The notes under the pieces: model-generated
Told to the model about the DNA's origin: nothing
Database searches by the model: none
The model's input: only the letters and a program-made list of their open reading frames with translations
Shown: piece after piece, positions 1 to 7,833 of the stretch
Layout of the letters: each line of letters opens with the position of its first letter
Position numbering within the stretch: the stretch's first letter is position 1
Made by a program: the position numbers and the translations under genes
From: Streptomyces sp. 1222.5
GTDB taxonomy: Bacteria > Actinomycetota > Actinomycetes > Streptomycetales > Streptomycetaceae
Length of the DNA: 64,000 nucleotides
Assembly: GCF_900105245.1 (NCBI RefSeq)
Contig: NZ_FNSZ01000001.1
Location: forward strand, 3,286,001 to 3,350,000
Direction of reading: 5' to 3'

Positions 1-1
1 G

Positions 2-412
2 CGGGACGCGCTCGCGGTGATGAGCATGGCCGAGGTGTGGGACGCGATCCAGGCGATGGAGACGCCCGAGGAGACCGAGACGCCGTCGCTCGACGGCGGC
101 CTGGACGAACGGGACGACCTGCGGCGCCGCTGGCTGGCCACCAAGCCCGCCCAACTCATCGCCACCGGAAACCAGTTGTGCACGGAGCCGGACCGGATCG
201 CCGAACTGGCCGCCGTACCACTGCCGTTCCATGTGCTGTCGGGCTCCCAGGACGACACCTGGCCGCTGCCGCTGCTCGACGACATGGCGGTACGGCTGCG
301 GGCGCGGCGGACCGTCATCGACGGGGCCGAGCACTCCCCCAACACCGACCGTCCGCTCGCCACCGCCGAGGCGATCGCCGGCTTCTGGGACGGCGGCACG
401 TCCGGGGCGTGA
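2..412 (+). CDS. alpha/beta hydrolase, C-terminal fragment (cut by window edge)
   Basis: This frame is open from the first bases and ends at a TGA at 410-412, so the gene starts outside the window. About 136 residues are visible. The C-terminal part reads like the last third of an alpha/beta-hydrolase fold: HVLSGSQDDTWPL contains the loop that normally carries the acidic catalytic residue. VIDGAEHSPNTDRP contains the late His (GAEHSP), and an amphipathic C-terminal helix follows. The nucleophile elbow would lie outside the window. The substrate cannot be inferred. The next gene converges on it from the minus strand. Confidence 0.7.
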   Translation, partial: RDALAVMSMAEVWDAIQAMETPEETETPSLDGGLDERDDLRRRWLATKPAQLIATGNQLCTEPDRIAELAAVPLPFHVLSGSQDDTWPLPLLDDMAVRLRARRTVIDGAEHSPNTDRPLATAEAIAGFWDGGTSGA

Positions 413-451
413 CCCCGCGCGCGTACCGGAGCCCGCCGGCCGCGCGCCGGG

Positions 452-1348
452 CTAGTACTGCGCCTGAAGGTGGTCCCAGAAACCGTCCCTGAGGGAGCGG
501 CGCAGGTCCGCCTGGCCGCGCAGGGAGTACTGGAGCAGGCCCTCGGCCTCGACCAGCAGGTCCTGGTCGACGGAGCCCGGCAGGTAGGGGTGGCCGGGGA
601 GCAGTTCGACCAGTGCCTCGCGACCTCGGGAGGCGAGCCACTTCGCGGCGATCTGGGCGCCGACGAAGCGGACGGCCTCGCGGGTGGGGCGGGCGCCGGC
701 CGTGGCCTCGTAGGCGGCGGCCGTGCGCCGGGTGACGTACGGCTTGAAGAACTCCAGGTCGAGGGTGCGCTGGCTGTCCACCTCCCAGAGCAGTGGCTCG
801 GCCTGGTTGCGGCCCTCGGGCGCCTCGATGCCCCAGAGGTGGACGCGGGCGCCGTACCCCTGGGCCGCCTCGACGGCCGACACCAGGTCCTCGTCGCCGC
901 CGAGCAGGGCCGCGTCACTGATCGCGCGGTGCCGGGCGAGGGACTCCAGGTCGGAACGGATCAGGGAGTCGACGCCCTTCTGCTGGTTGTTGGCGTTGAG
1001 GTTGCCGAGGCGGACTTTGACGTCGGGGAGTTCGGCGATGGACTGCTGCTCGGCGGTGTGGATGCGGCGGCGGGCGCCGTCGTACCAGTACACGCGGAGC
1101 AGCCGGCTGTCCGCGAAGATCGTGCGGGCGCGGTCGATCAGCGCGTCGATCAGCCCCTCGGCGTCGAGGTCGAAGGCCCGGCGGTCCTCGGTCCCGGCGA
1201 CCAGCCGCCCGGCGGCCGCGTACAGATAGCCCGCGTCGACGAAGATCGCGTGGGTCGAGGGCGTCTTCGCCACCTCGGCGAGCATGCGCTGCAGCAGCTC
1301 GTTCGTGCGGTCGATGCGGGCGCCCAGGGCCGCCAGTTCGTCGTTCAT
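452..1348 (-). CDS. NYN-domain (PIN-like) protein
   Basis: The product is 298 residues and probably a soluble NYN (LabA/DUF88-like) protein. This PIN-fold family is associated with metal-dependent RNA cleavage. Visible features are the early HAIFVDAGYLYAAAGRL strand with the first conserved Asp, LLRVYWYDGAR, GVDSLIRSDL, and ALLGGDEDLVSAVEAAQ, which supplies the acidic pair of the NYN active site. The C-terminal 80 residues look like an added helical domain. I chose the ATG at 1348 (MNDELAALGARID). GGAGG lies only 2 nt before it, which is tight, and the frame stays open to 1405, so an ATG at 1357 or a start at 1405 is possible. The RNA target is unknown. Confidence 0.75.
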   Translation of the reverse strand: MNDELAALGARIDRTNELLQRMLAEVAKTPSTHAIFVDAGYLYAAAGRLVAGTEDRRAFDLDAEGLIDALIDRARTIFADSRLLRVYWYDGARRRIHTAEQQSIAELPDVKVRLGNLNANNQQKGVDSLIRSDLESLARHRAISDAALLGGDEDLVSAVEAAQGYGARVHLWGIEAPEGRNQAEPLLWEVDSQRTLDLEFFKPYVTRRTAAAYEATAGARPTREAVRFVGAQIAAKWLASRGREALVELLPGHPYLPGSVDQDLLVEAEGLLQYSLRGQADLRRSLRDGFWDHLQAQY

Positions 1349-1414
1349 CGCCTCCATTGTCCCGTTGGTCACGCTGCGAACACAACCGGTCCCGGTCGGT
1401 CCCACGAGGATCGC

Positions 1415-1428
1415 TTACCGGTCGGTAA
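1415..1428. promoter_or_regulatory. 14-bp palindrome, candidate TetR-type operator
   Basis: TTACCGGTCGGTAA is a perfect inverted repeat of TTACCG around GT. It lies between the divergent NYN gene and the 50-residue protein gene, about 30 bp before a SigR-like -35. Palindromes of the form TACCG..CGGTA are common operators of actinobacterial TetR-family repressors. No TetR gene is visible nearby, so any regulator would act from elsewhere. Confidence 0.35.
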
Positions 1429-1457
1429 TTAGACGTTCGAAAAATTTCTTTAGCGTA

Positions 1458-1484
1458 GGGAATGTTTGTAACAAGAAGCACGTT
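1458..1484 (+). promoter_or_regulatory. SigR-type promoter (GGGAAT-N18-GTT)
   Basis: GGGAAT at 1458-1463 and GTT at 1482-1484 are separated by exactly 18 bp. This matches the consensus of the Streptomyces thiol-oxidative-stress sigma factor SigR (GGAAT-N18-GTT). The element lies in the AT-richest stretch of the neighbourhood. It would start transcription about 75 nt before the ATG at 1566, so the likely target is the 50-residue protein. Confidence 0.55.
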
Positions 1485-1565
1485 GACTACGTACGACACC
1501 GGATACCCATCCGGTGCTCACAAGTAGTTCTCCGCAGGAGGATGACCAGACGAAGGGAGAAGCCC

Positions 1566-1718
1566 ATGCGCTTCGAAATCATGCGACTCGACCACGTCGA
1601 CGGGACCACCGTGGACAGCAGGGTCGTGGACGCCGCCTCCGTCAACCGGATCGTTCAGCAGGCCGCCGCCGTAGGACAGCGCCTCTGGATCCGCCCGGCC
1701 GAGACCCCGGCCTCGTAG
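1566..1718 (+). CDS. conserved 50-residue protein
   Basis: This small protein runs from MRFEIMRLDHVDG to WIRPAETPAS. It alternates beta-like and helical segments and has no membrane segment and no Cys. The ATG at 1566 is preceded by GAAGGGAGAAGCCC, a good ribosome-binding site. The ORF extends upstream, but the earlier reading overlaps the promoter and has no ribosome-binding site. I remember similar 50-residue proteins across Streptomyces, but no function is known to me. The SigR-like promoter upstream suggests oxidative or thiol-stress induction. A bidirectional terminator follows. Confidence 0.7.
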   Translation: MRFEIMRLDHVDGTTVDSRVVDAASVNRIVQQAAAVGQRLWIRPAETPAS

Positions 1719-1739
1719 CGGGCACGGCCACTCAAGCTT

Positions 1740-1780
1740 TCCGGGGGAGCCGAACCGGGCGAAGGGTCAGCTCCCCCGGA
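1740..1780. terminator. bidirectional terminator hairpin
   Basis: An 11-bp perfect inverted repeat (TCCGGGGGAGC at 1740-1750 with its complement at 1770-1780) sits between the convergent small gene and marC. The marC stop codon lies in the loop. Confidence 0.6.
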
Positions 1781-2372
1781 TGACCTGAGTGATTCCGTTG
1801 ATGATCTGCTGCACCGCGATCGCGGAGAGCATCATGCCCGCGAGCCGCGTCACCAGGACGACGCCGCCGTCCTTGATGACCCGGATGATCAGCAGCGAGT
1901 AACGCATCACCAGCCACAGCACGACGTGGATCGCGAGGATCGCGGACCACACCGAGACCTGCGTGGCGACACTGCCGGCCTTCTGCACGGCCAGGATCAC
2001 GGACACGATGGCGCCGGGGCCCGCGAGCAGCGGCATGCCCAGCGGTACGAGCGCCACGTTCACGTCCTTGGTCTGCTTCGGCTCGTCGGTCTTGCCGGTG
2101 AGCAGGTCCAGCGCGATCAGCAGGAGCAGCAGACCGCCCGCGATCATCAGCGCGGGGACGGAGACGTGCAGGTAGTCGAGGATCTGATGGCCCAGGACGC
2201 CGAACGTGGCGATGACACCGAACGCCACGCACACCGCCTGGAAGGCCATGCGCTTCTGCACCTTGGCCGGACGGCCCGCGGTCAGGGCGAGGAAGATCGG
2301 GGTGATCCCGGGGGGATCCATGATGACGAAGAGGGTCAGGAACAGGGAGCCGAAGACGGCGATGTCGAACAT
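1767..2372 (-). CDS. MarC-family integral membrane protein
   Basis: This is a 201-residue membrane protein of the MarC/UPF0056 family. About six hydrophobic segments span nearly the whole chain. The family signature MDPPGITPIFLALTAG is near residues 18-33, and the internally related ALVPLGMPLLAGPGAIVSV is near 107-125; both are typical of MarC. The length is normal for the family. The transported substrate of MarC proteins is not established, and the old link to multiple antibiotic resistance in enteric bacteria was not upheld. The ATG at 2372 gives the canonical MFDIAVFGSLF start. It converges on the small upstream gene. Confidence 0.88.
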   Translation of the reverse strand: MFDIAVFGSLFLTLFVIMDPPGITPIFLALTAGRPAKVQKRMAFQAVCVAFGVIATFGVLGHQILDYLHVSVPALMIAGGLLLLLIALDLLTGKTDEPKQTKDVNVALVPLGMPLLAGPGAIVSVILAVQKAGSVATQVSVWSAILAIHVVLWLVMRYSLLIIRVIKDGGVVLVTRLAGMMLSAIAVQQIINGITQVIRGS

Positions 2373-2505
2373 GGTGTGCCTTGCAGGAGAGAGCCGCCGC
2401 CGGCGGCACCCGTCCGGCGAGGCGGACAGGCGGGCACGGCGGCCGTACTACGGACGTACTGGGGAAGGGTGAGGAGGGTGGCGCCGGATCGTGGGCGCCG
2501 GGCGG

Positions 2506-3363
2506 TCAGATTCCGCCGGTTCCCGGGACCGGGAACGCTCCGGTCGCGCGCCGGGTGATCTCCCCGTAGACCTCGGGGTCGGTCGTGAAGGCGCCGAGCG
2601 ACACCGTCTTGCGGCTGCCGTGGTAGTCCGAGGAACCCGTGACCAGCAGGCCCAGCTCGTCGGCGAGGGCCCGCAGCCGGGTCCGGGCGTCGGCGTCGTG
2701 GTCCATGTGGTCGACCTCGATGCCGTCGAGACCGGCGGCGGCCATCTCGGCGATCGCCGACTCGGGGACCGTGCGGCCGCGTTTGACGGCGGCCGGATGC
2801 GCGAAGACGGTCACCCCGCCCGCGCCCTTGACCAGCCGGATCGCCTCGAAGGGGTCGGTCTCGTGCTTCGGCACGTAAGCCCGGCCGCCGTCGGCGAGCC
2901 ACTCCTCGGTGAACGCGTCGCTCACCGTCGCCACGACGCCCAGCTCGACCAGGGCGGTGGCGACGTGCGGGCGCCCCACGGAACCGCCGGCGGCGATCCG
3001 CTCGACCTGCTCCCAGGTGACGGGCACGCCCAGCGCGTTCAGCCGGGAGACCATGCCCCGGGCCCGCGGCACCCGGTCGTCCCGGACCAGCTCGCGCTCG
3101 GCGAGCAGGGCGGGCTCCTCGGGGTCGAAGAGGTAGGCCAGCAGGTGCATCGAGACGCCGTCGATCCGGCACGACAGCTCGGCGCCGGTGACCAGGGTGA
3201 GCCCCGCGGGCAGCGCGGCGATCGCCTCGCCGTACCCGCGGGTGGTGTCGTGGTCGGTCAGCGCGACGACGTCCAGTCCGGCGGCGGCGGCGTTGCGCAC
3301 CAGCTCGGCCGGCGTGTCCGTGCCGTCGGAGGCCGTGGAGTGACAGTGCAGATCGACGCGCAC
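2506..3363 (-). CDS. PHP-domain metal-dependent phosphoesterase
   Basis: The 285-residue product is a PHP-domain hydrolase resembling the YciV/TrpH group, which act on nucleoside 3',5'-bisphosphates or short RNA ends. Metal-binding motifs are clear: DLHCHSTASDGT at the extreme N-terminus, ALTDHDTTRGY near residue 38, GAELSC near 64, VFAHPAA in the middle, GIEVDHMDHD, and GSSDYHG near the C-terminus. I chose the GTG at 3363 because GGAG lies 5 nt upstream and the first motif begins a few residues later. The longer reading from 3399 has no spaced ribosome-binding site. Its exact substrate cannot be decided from sequence. Confidence 0.85.
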   Translation of the reverse strand: MRVDLHCHSTASDGTDTPAELVRNAAAAGLDVVALTDHDTTRGYGEAIAALPAGLTLVTGAELSCRIDGVSMHLLAYLFDPEEPALLAERELVRDDRVPRARGMVSRLNALGVPVTWEQVERIAAGGSVGRPHVATALVELGVVATVSDAFTEEWLADGGRAYVPKHETDPFEAIRLVKGAGGVTVFAHPAAVKRGRTVPESAIAEMAAAGLDGIEVDHMDHDADARTRLRALADELGLLVTGSSDYHGSRKTVSLGAFTTDPEVYGEITRRATGAFPVPGTGGI

Positions 3364-3552
3364 GGTGACTCCAGACAGGGGACGGGACGGACGGGACACC
3401 TAAGGATAGCGGTGTTTTCCCGCCCGCCTGTCACACCCGCAACCGCCTGTCACCCCCTACCGAAACCCGCTCAGAGGCGTGGGGAACAACGCGTGCGACC
3501 ACGGGGACACCCGCGCCCTCCCCCGAACGGCCCGGTCCACCGCCCCGGGGCG

Positions 3553-4194
3553 CTACGGCCGGAGCAGGCGCGGCGACAACGCCCCGCACGGCACCAGGTC
3601 CAGCTCCGCGCCCGCGTCCCGCAGGTCGGTCAGCACCAGCTCGTCGTACATGAGCAGCCCGGCCTGCTCGGGCCACATCACCGCCCACAGCCACATGCCG
3701 AGCGCCTCGCCCGCGAAGACGGCGCGGTCGTCGGGGGTGCGGTAGACGTGCCAGAGCGGGGTCGGGCGGCCGGCGGCCAGGACCTTGACCTGGGGCGGCT
3801 TCTCCACGTTCATGTACGACCCCGGGTCCGGTCCGTCGATGCCCGCGTAGCGCGCGCCGAGACCGACGCCGAGTTCCTCGGCGACGAGGATCAGCTCGCC
3901 GGGGCCGCCGAGCGGGCCGGGACCCGAGCACGCGACGGCGGTCGCGCGGCCGCCGCTGCGGTCGTCACCCGCGTAGCCCACACCGGTGAACAGCCAGCCG
4001 ACCGGCAGCGGCCAGGGCATCCACACCGGCACCTGCGTGCGGTGCACCACCACGTTCAGAGCCTCGACGCTGGGCGGGATCACGGGCTGCAGCGGATACA
4101 CCGCGCCGTGCACATCGCACTGCCACGTATCGGCGAAGAGACCGGGAGCCCTGACCCGGCCACCGCACCTCGGGCAACTGGGTTCGCCCCTCAT
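3553..4194 (-). CDS. zinc-ribbon DUF6758-type protein
   Basis: The 213-residue cytosolic protein begins with a zinc-ribbon knuckle, CPRCGG near residue 7, and a second Cys/His pair in WQCDVHG. A beta-rich body follows with aromatic patches (WMPWPLPVGW, MWLWAVMWPEQ). It resembles the actinobacterial DUF6758 family, which has no assigned function. GGAG lies 4 nt before the ATG. It is divergent from the MFS gene at 4353. Nothing in the sequence indicates a reaction. Confidence 0.72.
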   Translation of the reverse strand: MRGEPSCPRCGGRVRAPGLFADTWQCDVHGAVYPLQPVIPPSVEALNVVVHRTQVPVWMPWPLPVGWLFTGVGYAGDDRSGGRATAVACSGPGPLGGPGELILVAEELGVGLGARYAGIDGPDPGSYMNVEKPPQVKVLAAGRPTPLWHVYRTPDDRAVFAGEALGMWLWAVMWPEQAGLLMYDELVLTDLRDAGAELDLVPCGALSPRLLRP

Positions 4195-4283
4195 AGGGCT
4201 CCACGGTCCTACCCCGGCCCGCCCACGTCAAGGACGATCACCCGTCCGGACGGAACGGCGACCGCGACACACATAGATGTAGC

Positions 4284-4313
4284 TTGCATTTATTAGAGCG
4301 GCTAACTTACTGT
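4284..4313 (+). promoter_or_regulatory. candidate promoter of the MFS gene
   Basis: TTGCAT (4284-4289) and TACTGT (4308-4313), separated by 18 bp, lie in an unusually AT-rich stretch. They would give a leader of about 30-35 nt before the ATG at 4353. Between them is the short inverted repeat TTAG-N5-CTAA, which could bind a regulator. The match is only moderate. Confidence 0.35.
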
Positions 4314-4352
4314 GTGCATAAACCAACTATCCGCCTGGGACGGGAGAAGCAC

Positions 4353-5576
4353 ATGGACCCCCTCGACGCGGGAGCCGGGAGCATCCTGCGACAGCCCAAG
4401 GCCGTCTGGGCCACGGCCGGCGCCTCCGTCGTCGCCTTCATGGGCATCGGCCTCGTCGACCCGATCCTGCCGTCCATCGCGCGGGGCCTCGACGCCACCG
4501 CCGGGCAGGTGTCCCTGCTCTTCACCTCGTACTTCCTGATCACCGCGATCGCGATGCTGCTGACCGGCTTCGTCTCCAGCCGCATCGGCGGCCGCAGGAC
4601 CCTGCTGCTGGGGCTCGCCTTCGTGGTCGTCTTCGCGGGCCTGGCCGGCACCTCCGGCTCGGTCGGCCAGCTCGTCGGCTTCCGGGCGGGCTGGGGCCTC
4701 GGCAACGCGCTGTTCGTCTCGACCGCCCTCGCGGTGATCGTCGGCGCGGCGGCGGGCGGCAGCGCCGCGGCGATCCTGCTCTACGAGTCCGCCCTGGGCC
4801 TCGGCATGGCCTGCGGCCCCCTGCTCGGCGCGGTCCTCGGCAACATCAGCTGGCGCTACCCCTTCTTCGGCACGGCCACGCTGATGGCGATCGGCTTCCT
4901 GTGCATCACGGCGTTCCTGAAGGAGCAGCCCGAGCCGGCCCGCAGGACCTCGCTGCTGGACCCCCTCAAGGCGCTCGGCCACGGCGGCCTGGCCTCGGCG
5001 GCGGTGTCGGCGTTCTTCTACAACTACACGTTCTTCACCGTGCTGGCCTTCACGCCGTTCGTGCTGGACATGTCCCCGTACCGCTCGGGCGCGGTGTTCT
5101 TCGCCTGGGGCCTGCTGCTCGCCGTCTTCTCGGTGATCGTGGCCCCGCGCATGCAGGAGCGGTTCGGCTCGCTCAAGGTGCTCGGCGGCTCGCTGGTGCT
5201 GCTCGCGGCGGACGTCCTCGTGCTCGGCTACGGCGACCACACCACGGCCGTCGTCTGCACGGTCCTGTCCGGTGCGTTCATCGGCGTGAACAACACCGTC
5301 TACACCGAACTCGCCCTCGGCGTGTCGGACGCCCCTCGCCCGGTGGCGAGCGCGGGCTACAACTTCGTCCGCTGGTTCGCGGCGGCCGCCGCCCCCTGGT
5401 TCGCGCCGAAGATCGAGGAGTGGACGGACGTCCACATGCCGTTCGTCGTCGCGGCGGTGACGGCGGCCCTGGGCGCGGTCGTGGTCCTCGTCCGGCGCCG
5501 GGCCCTCACTCTCGAGGCCGAGGAGCAGGCACCGCGGCACGCCTCGCAGGACGGGGTCGGCGTCTTCGCCAACTGA
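4353..5576 (+). CDS. MFS transporter
   Basis: This 407-residue major-facilitator protein has about 12 membrane segments. The conserved loop between segments 2 and 3 reads GFVSSRIGGRRTLLLG, a version of the MFS A-motif, and GLGMACGPLLGAVLG resembles the antiporter C-motif of drug/H+ efflux members. It is probably a proton-driven efflux protein; the substrate is unknown. GGGAG lies 6 nt before the ATG at 4353. The frame is open to 4284, but that part overlaps the likely promoter. It is convergent with the next gene, and a short inverted repeat (GTGAG-CTTG-CTCAC) lies between them. Confidence 0.85.
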   Translation: MDPLDAGAGSILRQPKAVWATAGASVVAFMGIGLVDPILPSIARGLDATAGQVSLLFTSYFLITAIAMLLTGFVSSRIGGRRTLLLGLAFVVVFAGLAGTSGSVGQLVGFRAGWGLGNALFVSTALAVIVGAAAGGSAAAILLYESALGLGMACGPLLGAVLGNISWRYPFFGTATLMAIGFLCITAFLKEQPEPARRTSLLDPLKALGHGGLASAAVSAFFYNYTFFTVLAFTPFVLDMSPYRSGAVFFAWGLLLAVFSVIVAPRMQERFGSLKVLGGSLVLLAADVLVLGYGDHTTAVVCTVLSGAFIGVNNTVYTELALGVSDAPRPVASAGYNFVRWFAAAAAPWFAPKIEEWTDVHMPFVVAAVTAALGAVVVLVRRRALTLEAEEQAPRHASQDGVGVFAN

Positions 5577-5616
5577 CCACCGAGGAGCAGGCTTTGGTGA
5601 GCTTGCTCACTCCGGC

Positions 5617-6201
5617 TCAGTCCAGCGGGACGGATCTGCGGGCGGGGTCCCTCAGGTCCGTCCCGTGCGCGAGCCAGCGCTCGTGGAGGGCCTGGGCGCC
5701 GTGAACCCGCTTCCAGGCGGCCTCGTTGGGGGTCATCGGCAGCAGCGGCAGGAACCGTACGGGGTCCAGCGGATCGTCGAGGGCCAGATCCTCCACGAGA
5801 CCGCCGGGCTCGCCCACCAGGACCGAGGTGAACGGGGCGCCGGGCCACAGCGGCTCACCGACGTCCAGGGAGGCGCCCGGAGTCACCACCAGACCCTCCA
5901 CCTGCGGGGACGCGGCGAGGACGGCGAGCGGACGCAGGACCGGGTCGGTGTCGGCGACGCCCGCGCGGACGGACAGGACCAGCTCGGCACGGGGACCCTT
6001 GACCGGGTCGGCGAGCATCGCCGTGGGGTCCGTCATGGGGTGGGCGGACATGCCGAGGGTGGCGTAACGGAGGACGTCCCCCTCCTGGAACCGGAGCACC
6101 TCGATGCGGTCCGTGCCGAGGAAGGTGACCGCGGCGCGCGCGTCCGGTTCGCCCAGCGCGGTGTTCAACCGTGCCTCGACCAGAGGAAGAACATCAACCA
6201 T
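5617..6201 (-). CDS. suppressor-of-fused (SUFU) domain protein
   Basis: The 194-residue protein resembles bacterial suppressor-of-fused domain proteins. These have a compact alpha/beta fold and unknown bacterial function, sometimes linked to immunity or toxin neutralisation. Visible family features are RIEVLRFQEGDVLRYATLGMS and the later ELVLSVRAG. LPLLPMTPNEAAWKR near the C-terminus is the conserved region that introduces the last helix. I chose the ATG at 6201 (MVDVLPLVEARL). A longer frame begins at 6234 but is not better supported by a ribosome-binding site. TATGCT ends 6 nt before the ATG and might be a -10 for a nearly leaderless transcript. Confidence 0.75.
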   Translation of the reverse strand: MVDVLPLVEARLNTALGEPDARAAVTFLGTDRIEVLRFQEGDVLRYATLGMSAHPMTDPTAMLADPVKGPRAELVLSVRAGVADTDPVLRPLAVLAASPQVEGLVVTPGASLDVGEPLWPGAPFTSVLVGEPGGLVEDLALDDPLDPVRFLPLLPMTPNEAAWKRVHGAQALHERWLAHGTDLRDPARRSVPLD

Positions 6202-6685
6202 GCGGTGAGCATAGAACTCGCCAGCTGCGGGCAAAGCGGCGCCTTGACAGTATGGGCGGCTGGTACTCTGAGCCGGTGGTTCGGGGCAGCACGCAGAAGC
6301 GTCGCTATCAAGTCCCGACGCCGACGAGACTCCCTTACGAGGGACCGGCCGGAGGAGGTGGGGCTGTCATGGATCGAAGTCGACCGTGCAGTACCACTCG
6401 CTCTTCCTGCCTTTGATGTAACTCCTGGCTGGTTGCCGGCTGCCGCCTTCCTGTGCGCGTCACCGTTCGGAAGAGCACTTCGTTTCGCTTTGCCTGATCC
6501 GTCTGATCGCCTGATCCGCCCGATCTGAATCAGTTCTGCATCAGTAGCGAAGTCGCCACCGCGACGGTGCGGTGCTCCCCGCTTTGCGGACGTGCCAAAC
6601 ATGCGTTGTCAGGACGTCCCCATTCCGGGTAGTTCCACCCGTCGCCGCGCGCACTGTCGCTGCCCGCCCGCGAAGGAGCCTGCCC
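6202..6685 (+). promoter_or_regulatory. 484-bp intergenic region, probable long corA leader
   Basis: No convincing large gene lies here. TTGACA is at 6244-6249. TGGTACTCT at 6261-6269 fits an extended -10, although the spacer to TTGACA is only 14 bp. TCCCT-TACG-AGGGA near 6335 could form a UNCG-type tetraloop hairpin. GGAGGAGGTG then lies before an ATG at 6370 that opens a 15-codon frame (MDRSRPCSTTRSSCL). Farther on, several copies of TGATC/CGATC occur around 6490-6540. A start near 6276 would give corA an untranslated leader of about 400 nt. Confidence 0.4.
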
Positions 6686-7810
6686 ATGTCGATGATTCGC
6701 GACCTGCGTGCCGTGGTCCGCCCGTCCTCCCGTGTCTCGCTGCGCAAGGACGCCGGCGCCTCCTACGACACCACCCGCGACCCCGGCACGCCCTCGGCGG
6801 TCGTGGACTGCGCCGTCTACCGGGACGGCGCCCGCGTGGCGAGCGACAAGCCGCTGACCCCGCAGGAGGCGATGCGGCAGGTGCGCCGCGACGGCGGCTT
6901 CGTGTGGATCGGGCTGCACGAGCCGACCGAGGGTGAATTCTCCGGTATCGCGAGCGAGTTCGGGCTGCACCCGCTGGCCGTCGAGGACGCGGTGCAGGCG
7001 CACCAGCGGCCGAAGCTGGAGCGCTACGACGACTCGCTGTTCACGGTCTTCAAGACCATCCACTACGTCGAGCACGACCGGCTCACGGCCAACAGCGAGG
7101 TCGTCGAGACCGGCGAGGTCATGTGCTTCACCGGCCGGGACTTCTTCATCACCGTCCGGCACGGCGGCCAGGGCTCGCTCAGGGCGCTGCGCCACCGCCT
7201 CCAGGACGACCCCGAACTGCTCGCGAAGGGCCCCTCGGCCGTCCTGCACGCCATCGCCGACCACGTCGTGGACGGCTACATCGCGGTCGCCGACGCGGTG
7301 CAGGACGACATCGACGAGGTGGAGACCGAGGTCTTCTCGCCGGGCCGCAGGGGCGGTGTCTCGCGCGGTGTGGACTCGGCGCGGATCTACCAACTCAAGC
7401 GTGAGGTGCTGGAGTTCAAGCGGGCGGTGGCGCCGCTGCTGCGGCCCATGCAGCTGCTGAGCGAGCGTCCGATGCGGCTGGTCGACCCAGACATCCAGAA
7501 GTACTTCCGGGACGTCGCCGACCACCTGGCCCGGGTCCAGGAGCAGGTGCTGGGCTTCGACGAACTGCTCAACTCCATCCTCCAGGCCAACCTGGCGCAG
7601 GCCTCCGTCGCGCAGAACGAGGACATGCGCAAGATCACCGCCTGGGCCGCGATCATCGCCGTACCGACGATGGTCTGCGGGGTGTACGGCATGAACTTCG
7701 AGCACATGCCCGAGCTGCACTGGAGGTACGGCTACCCGGTGATCATGGGCGTCACGGTCGTCCTGTGTCTGGGCATCCACCGCACGCTCAAGCGCAACGG
7801 CTGGCTGTGA
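6686..7810 (+). CDS. corA: CorA-family magnesium/cobalt transporter
   Basis: The 374-residue protein has the CorA layout. A large cytoplasmic alpha/beta and long-helix domain is followed by two C-terminal membrane helices (about 312-333 and 348-368). The signature YGMN, with GMN at 335-337, lies at the end of the first helix and is followed by the acidic-aromatic loop FEHMPELHW. The family forms pentameric Mg2+ (also Co2+/Ni2+) channels. GGAG lies 7 nt before the ATG at 6686. The protein sits near two other Mg2+-linked genes (9328 and 10607), so the neighbourhood looks dedicated to Mg2+ homeostasis. Confidence 0.92.
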   Translation: MSMIRDLRAVVRPSSRVSLRKDAGASYDTTRDPGTPSAVVDCAVYRDGARVASDKPLTPQEAMRQVRRDGGFVWIGLHEPTEGEFSGIASEFGLHPLAVEDAVQAHQRPKLERYDDSLFTVFKTIHYVEHDRLTANSEVVETGEVMCFTGRDFFITVRHGGQGSLRALRHRLQDDPELLAKGPSAVLHAIADHVVDGYIAVADAVQDDIDEVETEVFSPGRRGGVSRGVDSARIYQLKREVLEFKRAVAPLLRPMQLLSERPMRLVDPDIQKYFRDVADHLARVQEQVLGFDELLNSILQANLAQASVAQNEDMRKITAWAAIIAVPTMVCGVYGMNFEHMPELHWRYGYPVIMGVTVVLCLGIHRTLKRNGWL

Positions 7811-7833
7811 GCGGGCGTGGATAGGCTGGGCGC

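Noticed and set aside
4302..5540. 412-codon minus-strand frame opposite the MFS gene
   Set aside because: The translation is Arg/Glu/Gln-rich low-complexity sequence with no domain; the plus strand encodes a normal 12-helix transporter.
6165..6602. Possible small gene on either strand upstream of corA
   Set aside because: Neither strand gives a protein-like sequence with normal third-position GC bias; treated as leader/intergenic, apart from the short ORF noted as a question.
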